Below the pieces are notes generated by a model. That model was not told the DNA's origin. It made no database searches and worked only from the letters and a program-made list of their open reading frames with translations. Made by a program: the position numbers and the translations under genes. DNA of 11,641 nucleotides from an uncultured Ruminococcus sp. (GTDB taxonomy: Bacteria; Bacillota; Clostridia; Oscillospirales; Ruminococcaceae): contig CAMWXM010000077.1 of assembly GCA_947178195.1 (NCBI GenBank), positions 1-11,641 on the forward strand, in the 5' to 3' direction. Below, piece by piece: positions 6,677-11,641 of the stretch. Position 1 is the stretch's first letter. The number at the start of each line of letters is the position of its first letter.

Positions 6677-8149
6677 TTATTCCGCCTCATGGCTTTCATC
6701 TCCTTCGTTGTTGCCAATAACGTCTGTAACTGCTGGACTGTCCGTACCTGAAGAACTGTCAGAGCTTGCCGTACTGTCTGAGCTTTCCGGACTATTGCTG
6801 CTGTAATCGTCATCGTCATAATCGCTGTCGTCATCATAACTATAACCGCCGATGTAATTGCTGTAATCGCCGCCGTAATCATAGTTGCTGTCGTATCCAT
6901 ATCCGTAAAGATCGCCGTTGCTGCTGCTTGTTCCCAGTCCAGAAGAACTGCCAGTCCTTTTGCTTTCGCCGGGCTTTTTGCCGTTTGCGATCTCCTGAAG
7001 AGTATCCTGATTTTCATCGTAATCATTCGTCTGATAATAGCCTTCTTCAACAAGCTCTGTAATCGGCAGATCGTCATATTTGATATCGACCTGATAAGGT
7101 CTGAAATATTTATTCAACATATCCACTGTTGCTTTTTTATGGATAGACCATACCGAATATCCGCCATATACAGCTCCTTCGCCGGGGACAAGCTGTACTA
7201 CAACCTCGTCCATATCTATAAGCGTACCGAAATCCGCAAGAATGCTAAGTTCTCCCAAAGTCATATCCGTTGCGATAAGCTTTTTATCGTAAACTTTTTT
7301 AAGAAATGAGGTAAGCTCGATAGTCCCCATATCGAGAGCCTTTTTCATACAAGCCGCCATAAATATTCTCTGTGCCTTGACACGTCCGATATCGCCCTCG
7401 TCATAGCCCTTTCTTGCACGCACCATAAGCTCAGCCTGTTCACCGTTGAGCACCTGTTCTCCGGCATAAAGTATTTTGTCATAGGAATAGAATACATCCT
7501 CCGGCAGATTTATAGGAATACCGCCGATACTGTCAACTATGTCAACAATGTCATCACAGCCCGTAGTGACATATCTGTCGATAGGTATTCCGAATGTTTC
7601 TCTTACAGCATTTACAGTACGCTGGATAGGGCTCAGGCTCTGGTCGCCGCTTGTATAGACGCTGTTTATCTTGCATGTTTCGTCCGAGGTTAAATCCGGC
7701 ACAAAGCTGTCACGAGGTATCTGTAAAATATTAAGAGAATGGTTATGGATATCGAAAAGAAACAGCATTATAACGTCCGAAAGCTCCCTCGATTCATCGA
7801 AGCCCAGAACAAGTACGGTAAACTGACCTTCGATAATCTGGTCGTTTGTAAAATCACGCTTATCATCGATCTGGTCTGCACCGCTTATAAGCTCATAGCT
7901 GTTAGGGTCGGCTGAAAGAGTTCCCTCAATATCCGCAAGAGGCTGAAGTTCCTTTATATATCTTATGATAGAAATATGCTCCGTATAAGTAACTCCGTTT
8001 TTATTTCTTTCAACGGGAATGATCGGAATATTCAATATCATAACCGCAATAATGATAACGCCGGCAATAATAGAAGCGGCAATTATTATTTTTTCCTTAC
8101 GTGAAGATTTCTTTTTCTGCATTTTTAATTTTTTACTGCTTTTTGCCAT
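6677..8149 (-). CDS. LytR-CpsA-Psr (LCP) family cell-wall glycopolymer transferase with long low-complexity tail
   Basis: LCP proteins are membrane-anchored enzymes that move undecaprenyl-linked glycopolymers (teichoic acids, capsule) onto peptidoglycan outside the cell. In this 490-residue protein a Lys-rich start is followed by one membrane helix (about 20-45), giving an N-in, C-out topology. The LCP domain follows: GFDESR (116-121), SDVIML (124-129), IPRD (144-147), VRARKG (243-248) and DIGRVKAQR (253-261), which supply the Asp and Arg residues that hold the pyrophosphate and metal. Past about residue 390 the protein turns into a tail rich in Ser, Gly, Tyr and Asp, then mostly Ser and Asp, unlike the rest. 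Two ATGs are adjacent (8152 and 8149); the second has the better spacing (7 bases) from AAGGAG. The TAA stop lies 12 bases before rsfS. Which polymer it transfers cannot be told. Confidence 0.93.
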   Translation of the reverse strand: MAKSSKKLKMQKKKSSRKEKIIIAASIIAGVIIIAVMILNIPIIPVERNKNGVTYTEHISIIRYIKELQPLADIEGTLSADPNSYELISGADQIDDKRDFTNDQIIEGQFTVLVLGFDESRELSDVIMLFLFDIHNHSLNILQIPRDSFVPDLTSDETCKINSVYTSGDQSLSPIQRTVNAVRETFGIPIDRYVTTGCDDIVDIVDSIGGIPINLPEDVFYSYDKILYAGEQVLNGEQAELMVRARKGYDEGDIGRVKAQRIFMAACMKKALDMGTIELTSFLKKVYDKKLIATDMTLGELSILADFGTLIDMDEVVVQLVPGEGAVYGGYSVWSIHKKATVDMLNKYFRPYQVDIKYDDLPITELVEEGYYQTNDYDENQDTLQEIANGKKPGESKRTGSSSGLGTSSSNGDLYGYGYDSNYDYGGDYSNYIGGYSYDDDSDYDDDDYSSNSPESSDSTASSDSSSGTDSPAVTDVIGNNEGDESHEAE

Positions 8150-8744
8150 CATTTTTCTCCTTAGATTTTTTGCGGACCGAACATAAATATGTATATTGAT
8201 TATATAGATCCATAGTCTTATCCGGAATATAGCTTTGTTTTTTCACAATGCTTGAAATGCTGTAGCATACCGCTTCATACATAGCCTTTTCAAAATCTGT
8301 AAAAGCAAGCTTACGTATTTTTTCAACGTCCTTAAAATCTCTGTCCTCAGAAATATTATCTGCCAAATATATTATTTCCTCGAATTTAGACATTCCTGAA
8401 CGCCCCACGGTATGGTATCTGACGGCGTTAATAATTTCCTCATCGTCAATGTGGAGTTCGTTTTTTATAAAGTAAGCTCCTGCAGGTCCGTGCCATAAAG
8501 CCTTCACTGCCAGCTCTGCCCCCGAAAGCTCCATATCTCCTCTGAGCATCATCTGTTCCTGCTCCTCCGGTTCGATTTCCTTGCATATATCGTGAAGAAG
8601 CCCTGCAATATACGCTTTCTCAATATCCTCGCCATACTTTTTTGCAAGCTCTGAAGCCGCCGACGCTACATTAAGAGAATGATTGTATCTTTTCTTCGAC
8701 AGCCTTTTTTTAAGTAGCGTTTTAAGGTCGTCAATATAATCCAC
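8133..8744 (-). CDS. yqeK: HD-domain hydrolase YqeK (Ap4A-hydrolase family)
   Basis: YqeK-family HD phosphohydrolases cleave diadenosine tetraphosphate (Ap4A) symmetrically to ADP in Gram-positive bacteria. Expected metal-binding residues are all visible: His22 (RYNHSLNV), the His51-Asp52 pair (GLLHDICK), His85 (LWHGPAGA), His111 (RYHTVGR) and Asp129 (YLADNIS). At 203 residues the length is typical, with a Lys-rich C-terminus. The start is GTG, preceded by GGAGG at 7-base spacing; no ATG fits better. The end overlaps the LCP gene by 17 bases, and its Lys-Glu codons (AAG GAG, 8157-8162) form the SD of that gene. The place directly after nadD is conserved. Ap4A hydrolysis here is inferred from the family. 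Confidence 0.94.
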   Translation of the reverse strand: MDYIDDLKTLLKKRLSKKRYNHSLNVASAASELAKKYGEDIEKAYIAGLLHDICKEIEPEEQEQMMLRGDMELSGAELAVKALWHGPAGAYFIKNELHIDDEEIINAVRYHTVGRSGMSKFEEIIYLADNISEDRDFKDVEKIRKLAFTDFEKAMYEAVCYSISSIVKKQSYIPDKTMDLYNQYTYLCSVRKKSKEKNDGKKQ

Positions 8745-8794
8745 GATTTTTCCTCCGTTTTTATAAATCCGGTGACAATGCCGTATAATATTAA

Positions 8795-9412
8795 TTAATC
8801 AGCGTATCCCTGATTTTCCATATATATTTTTTTCAGTATAATATATTTTACTACTTTTCCGTTTAAATAGCAAGATAAATCTTCATTATTTTTTATTAAT
8901 TTTCTGATATTTGTCGAGGACATAGGAAAGGTGTTGTCATTCACAACAATTACTTTTCCATATTGTTTAATCTTTTCAGCTGTTTTTTCAAGTGCCTCAA
9001 AATCATCTCCTGTTCTGGAGGCTGCGATAAGTGTAACACATTCTAAAATTTTCTTATATTCAAACCATTTTTCAAAACTCAGAAGCATATCGCTTCCTAC
9101 AAGCAAAAACAATTCATCATTAGGATAAAGCCATTTAAAATGCTCCACTGTATAAATGCTGTAGCTTTTTCCAACTCTTTTTATCTCAAAATCGCTTACC
9201 TCAAATCCGGGAATATCCTCCGCCGCAAGACAACACATATTAAGTCTGTCCTCTGCCACAGCATATTCATCGCTGGATTTATGCGGAGCTGTCCCCGACG
9301 GAATAAGAATGATTTTATCAAGTCCGGCTTTGCTTTTTACCGTCCGGGCAAGATTTATATGCCCGTTGTGTATCGGATTGAAGCTTCCGCCGAAAAGACC
9401 TATCCTTGCCAT
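8795..9412 (-). CDS. nadD: Nicotinate-nucleotide adenylyltransferase
   Basis: NadD adenylates nicotinate mononucleotide with ATP to give deamido-NAD, the step shared by de novo and salvage NAD synthesis in bacteria. The 205-residue protein has the nucleotidyltransferase signature GGSFNPIHNGH (8-18), containing the HxGH ATP-binding element. It also has the substrate-loop residues TAPHK (41-45), GSDML followed by W116, and SSTNIR (165-170), the ISST.IR-type phosphate-binding motif. The start ATG overlaps the yhbY stop by one base and no good SD precedes it, so translation probably depends on coupling to yhbY. A gap of 50 bases, the largest inside the operon, follows before yqeK. NadD and YqeK are adjacent or fused in many Firmicutes. 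Length is normal. Confidence 0.98.
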   Translation of the reverse strand: MARIGLFGGSFNPIHNGHINLARTVKSKAGLDKIILIPSGTAPHKSSDEYAVAEDRLNMCCLAAEDIPGFEVSDFEIKRVGKSYSIYTVEHFKWLYPNDELFLLVGSDMLLSFEKWFEYKKILECVTLIAASRTGDDFEALEKTAEKIKQYGKVIVVNDNTFPMSSTNIRKLIKNNEDLSCYLNGKVVKYIILKKIYMENQGYAD

Positions 9413-9705
9413 CAGAGCTTAATATTTATAACAGGCTCTTTTGAATTTCTCTTAAAGAGAACAAATCTGCTTCCGATGACTTGTACGACCTCTGCGCCTG
9501 TTTTTGCCGCAATTTCCTCCGCAGCGTCTCTTGCACTGTACATGCTGTTGTCAAGTACCCTGAGCTTAATAAGCTCTCTTTTTCTGAGAGCGTCCTCCAC
9601 CTGGGAAATAAGGGTATCGGAAATACCTCCCTTTCCTATCTGGAATATTGTTTCATAATTACTTGCAATTCCTCGAAGAGTCGCTCTTTGCTTACTGTTT
9701 AACAT
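9412..9705 (-). CDS. yhbY: RNA-binding protein YhbY (CRM domain)
   Basis: This is a 97-residue single CRM-domain protein of the YhbY/YqeI family, small RNA-binding proteins that associate with pre-50S ribosomal particles. It is the normal family length. Visible features are the opening LNSKQRATLRGIAS, the glycine loop GKGG (24-27) that is the RNA-contact signature of the domain, and the late VVQVIGSRFVLFKR segment (about 73-86), the last strand of the fold. SD AAAGGA lies 6 bases before the ATG and overlaps the final codons and stop of rdgB. The TGA stop overlaps the nadD ATG by one base (TGATG). The location beside nadD and rsfS is conserved in Firmicutes and fits a ribosome-assembly role. 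The biochemical role is inferred from the family. Confidence 0.95.
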   Translation of the reverse strand: MLNSKQRATLRGIASNYETIFQIGKGGISDTLISQVEDALRKRELIKLRVLDNSMYSARDAAEEIAAKTGAEVVQVIGSRFVLFKRNSKEPVINIKL

Positions 9706-9708
9706 AAT

Positions 9709-10293
9709 TTATCCTTTCAGAAGTTGGCCGAGAAGCCTTAAAGCTTCTGCTCTGTGACTTATTTTATTTTTTTCATCGGCTGAAATTTCCGCAAAGGATC
9801 TGTCGCCGTACATAAAAATCGGGTCGTATCCAAAGCCGTTTTCACCCTTCAATTCATATCCGATCTTACCTTCGCATTCGCCTCTTACGACCTGTTCCCT
9901 GCCATTTTCGTCAATATAACACATTGTGCAGACAAACCTTGCAGAACGCTTGCCGTCCTCCACTTTGGAAAGTTCAGAAAGAAGTTTCATGTTCCTGTCA
10001 TAGTCCGTGGCATTTTCTCCAGCGTATCTATGGGAATGTACCCCCGGTGCGCCGTTTAAATGATCCACCGCCAGACCGCTGTCGTCGGCAATAACGGCAG
10101 ACCCGAAGATTTTATATATAGCTCTCGCCTTAATAGCGGCATTTTCTTCAAAGGTACTGCCGTTTTCTTCTATCTCCATATCTATCCCCGCTTCCTTCAT
10201 AGAAATTATCTCAAATCCCAAAGGTGATAGTATTTCCTGAATTTCATGTATCTTACCCTTATTATTGCTTGCAAGAATAATTTTTTTATTCAT
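9709..10293 (-). CDS. rdgB: XTP/dITP pyrophosphatase (RdgB/HAM1 family)
   Basis: This enzyme hydrolyses dITP, XTP and related deaminated purine nucleotides to the monophosphate and pyrophosphate, keeping them out of DNA and RNA. The 194-residue protein shows the family marks: SNNKGK (9-14), the acidic metal-binding ADDSGL (69-74), the purine-binding GYDPIF (155-160) and SHRA (179-182). The frame is open further upstream, to 10356, but that part lies inside ftsY and has no family similarity. The chosen ATG at 10293 begins MNKKIILAS, as family members do, and has GAGGA 8 bases upstream. It overlaps the ftsY stop by 8 bases (ATGAATAA), which suggests translational coupling. Only 3 bases separate its TAA from the yhbY start. 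Location is cytoplasmic and the length is normal. Confidence 0.97.
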   Translation of the reverse strand: MNKKIILASNNKGKIHEIQEILSPLGFEIISMKEAGIDMEIEENGSTFEENAAIKARAIYKIFGSAVIADDSGLAVDHLNGAPGVHSHRYAGENATDYDRNMKLLSELSKVEDGKRSARFVCTMCYIDENGREQVVRGECEGKIGYELKGENGFGYDPIFMYGDRSFAEISADEKNKISHRAEALRLLGQLLKG

Positions 10294-11254
10294 CGTCTGT
10301 TTCCTCATCATCAGCTTCATCGTTATTTTTATTATCGACAGTTCCGGCATTTTCAAACAGCGCTCTTACAAAATCCCTGCTGTCAAACGGCTGAAGGTCG
10401 TCGATTTTTTCACCAACGCCTATAAGTTTTACAGGTATGTCCAGTTCGTTTTTGATGGAAATAACAATACCGCCCTTTGCAGTACCATCAAGCTTTGTCA
10501 AAACGATTCCCGTTATAGGTGCGACTTCCTTGAAAAGCCTTGCCTGATTTACTGCGTTCTGACCTGTAGTAGCGTCAAGTACAAGCAAGATCTCTTTTGA
10601 GCTTTCAGCCGCTTCCCTGTCTATTATCCTGTTCATTTTGGCAAGTTCGTCCATAAGATTTTTCTTGTTATGCAGTCTTCCTGCCGTATCACATATTAAA
10701 ACATCGGCATTTCTTGCCTTAGCCGCCGACACAGCGTCAAATACCACCGACGCTGGGTCAGAACCCTCCTCATGCTTTATAATATCCGCTCCTGAACGCT
10801 CTGTCCATACCTGAAGCTGGTCGATAGCTGCTGCACGGAAGGTATCAGCCGCCGCAACCACCACCTTTTTGCCTTCATTGATAAACTGGTGACACATTTT
10901 GCCGATAGTGGTAGTTTTTCCTGCGCCGTTTACGCCTATTACCATAATAACCGCAGGCTTCGAGGAAAGATTCAGCTGAATATCCTCTCCCATCATATCC
11001 GCAACTATTTCCTGAATAAGCTCCATAATAACGGAAGGGTCTTTAATTCCTCTTTCCTTTATTACTTTTCTTAGCTGAGCGCATATTTCAACCGAAGTTT
11101 CTACCCCCATATCGCTCATTATCATAGTTTCTTCAAGCTGTTCAAAAAGCTCCTCGTCGATTTTAGTAAATGAATTTACTACCCTCTGCATTTTCTTTAC
11201 CATCGAATCCTTAGTCTTCTTCAAACCGGCTTTTATTTTACTGAAAACTCCCAT
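10286..11254 (-). CDS. ftsY: Signal recognition particle receptor FtsY
   Basis: FtsY is the SRP-receptor GTPase at the inner face of the membrane. It pairs with Ffh to deliver ribosome-nascent chains to the SecYEG translocon. The 322 residues comprise an N domain (about 1-95) and the NG GTPase: P-loop GVNGAGKT (107-114), DTFRAAA (137-143), DTAGR (189-193), TKLDG (253-257) and the closing GVGE (279-282). The protein lacks the long acidic N-terminal A domain of E. coli FtsY, as usual in Firmicutes, and starts with a short basic amphipathic stretch suited to membrane contact. Unusually, it ends in an acidic tail (about 311-322, Asp/Glu/Thr). The ATG follows AAGGAGG, which lies in the last smc codons. 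The stop overlaps the rdgB start by 8 bases, and the tail's GAT GAG GAA codons supply the rdgB SD. Identification is secure. Confidence 0.98.
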   Translation of the reverse strand: MGVFSKIKAGLKKTKDSMVKKMQRVVNSFTKIDEELFEQLEETMIMSDMGVETSVEICAQLRKVIKERGIKDPSVIMELIQEIVADMMGEDIQLNLSSKPAVIMVIGVNGAGKTTTIGKMCHQFINEGKKVVVAAADTFRAAAIDQLQVWTERSGADIIKHEEGSDPASVVFDAVSAAKARNADVLICDTAGRLHNKKNLMDELAKMNRIIDREAAESSKEILLVLDATTGQNAVNQARLFKEVAPITGIVLTKLDGTAKGGIVISIKNELDIPVKLIGVGEKIDDLQPFDSRDFVRALFENAGTVDNKNNDEADDEETDDE

Positions 11255-11259
11255 AATTA

Positions 11260-11641
11260 CTATTCCTCCTTGTCGGAAGCATTATCCTCAATATCGGTCT
11301 GTTCCATTTTAAGAAGCTTAGAAATGCCGTCTTCCTGCATTGTAACTCCGTAAAGCACATTTGCTTCCTCCATAGCACTTCGTCTGTGGGTCACAAGAAC
11401 AAACTGAGTACTGTCTGTAAAATTTTTTAAGTACTGAGCATATTTTTTAACGTTTACCTCATCAAGAGCCGCATCTATTTCATCGAGAATACAAAAGGGC
11501 GCAGGCTTCAATTTTAATATGGCAAAATAAATACATATCGCCACAAAGGACTGCTCGCCACCTGAAAGGGAAATAAGATTTTTTATAACCTTTCCCGGTG
11601 GAGCGACTCTTATTTCGATACCCGATTCAAGAATATTATCC
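11260..11641 (-). CDS. smc: Chromosome segregation ATPase SMC, C-terminal end (partial, start lies outside the window)
   Basis: SMC forms the ATP-driven dimer that, with ScpA and ScpB, condenses and segregates the chromosome. Only the last 126 residues are here; the frame stays open to the window edge. They form the C-terminal half of the ABC-type head: the signature motif LSGGEQ (fragment residues 25-30), the Walker B stretch FCILDEIDAALDE (49-61) with its catalytic Glu, and the switch histidine in LVTHRR (82-87). The signature reads SGGEQSF, where many SMCs have SGGER/KAL; this is a family variation, not damage. After the head comes a short acidic tail ending Asp-Lys-Glu-Glu. The AAG GAG GAA codons of that tail are also the SD of ftsY, which starts 5 bases after the TAG stop. 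A start at the internal GTG (11544) would be wrong, because the motif begins upstream of it. The smc-ftsY pairing is classical in Firmicutes. Confidence 0.96.
   Translation of the reverse strand, partial: DNILESGIEIRVAPPGKVIKNLISLSGGEQSFVAICIYFAILKLKPAPFCILDEIDAALDEVNVKKYAQYLKNFTDSTQFVLVTHRRSAMEEANVLYGVTMQEDGISKLLKMEQTDIEDNASDKEE

Noticed and set aside
6661..7077. 138-codon minus-strand frame across the LCP tail and up to rsfS
   Set aside because: It is a shadow frame of the repetitive Ser/Asp/Tyr codons. It is rich in Thr, Ala, Met and Ile runs with no family features, and the LCP frame is continuous and ends cleanly before the rsfS SD.
8745..8794. Possible promoter in the 50-base gap between nadD and yqeK
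   Set aside because: TATTAT is present but no -35 box is found at suitable spacing, and TTGTCA lies too close to the yqeK SD. I see only the yqeK SD there.
9140..9658. 172-codon plus-strand frame opposite nadD and yhbY
   Set aside because: It is antisense to two securely identified genes and shows no recognisable domain.
10294..10356. 21-residue N-terminal extension of rdgB
   Set aside because: It lies within ftsY coding sequence; the ATG at 10293 begins the conserved family sequence and has a proper SD.
1..11641. Mobile elements, CRISPR arrays, tRNA/rRNA genes, defence or toxin-antitoxin genes
   Set aside because: All of the sequence is accounted for by conserved housekeeping genes and short intergenic sites. 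I saw no direct-repeat arrays, transposase motifs or RNA-gene sequences.

Overview
The window is a compact stretch of core bacterial chromosome in which every gene I can support lies on the minus strand, so the biological order runs from high to low coordinates. Coding density is high, the DNA is moderately AT-rich, Shine-Dalgarno (SD) sites are strong (AAGGAG/GGAGG), and the gene order (smc-ftsY-rdgB-yhbY-nadD-yqeK-LCP-rsfS-leuS, then rpsU, then yqeG...aroQ-aminopeptidase P) is that of a Gram-positive Clostridia genome. The order and protein style suggest the Ruminococcaceae/Oscillospiraceae, but that family-level placement is an inference.

Region 1 (11641 down to 3467) looks like one long transcription unit of ten genes with gaps of about 50 bases or less and several overlaps. 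It holds the C-terminal end of SMC (chromosome condensation), FtsY (signal-recognition-particle receptor), RdgB (nucleotide-pool cleansing), YhbY (ribosome assembly), NadD (NAD synthesis), YqeK (Ap4A hydrolase family), a LytR-CpsA-Psr (LCP) cell-wall ligase with a striking low-complexity tail, RsfS (ribosome silencing), a small unrecognised four-helix membrane protein, and leucyl-tRNA synthetase. No promoter or terminator is evident inside it. Many SD sites are written inside the last codons of the preceding gene.

Region 2 (3466 to 3009) is a separately promoted rpsU (ribosomal protein S21). It has a near-consensus promoter (TTGACA, 17 bases, TAAAAT), a leader of about 150 bases with two hairpins, a GTG start, and a rho-independent terminator. 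The second leader hairpin covers the rpsU SD, suggesting translational control. With no terminator after leuS, the long operon may also read into rpsU.

Region 3 (about 2992 to 62) is a second operon: yqeG (HAD phosphatase), an endonuclease IV-like TIM-barrel protein, aroQ (type II 3-dehydroquinase, shikimate pathway) and an M24 aminopeptidase P. Right after its stop a good promoter (TTGAAA, 17 bases, TATAAT) points out of the window. In B. subtilis the aroQ-yqhT pair is followed by efp, so efp is the likely next gene.

I found no mobile element, CRISPR array, prophage or defence genes, RNA gene or pseudogene. This is an ordinary housekeeping region. The points worth a second look are the rpsU leader, the unknown membrane protein, the LCP tail, and the TIM-barrel protein with an altered metal site.
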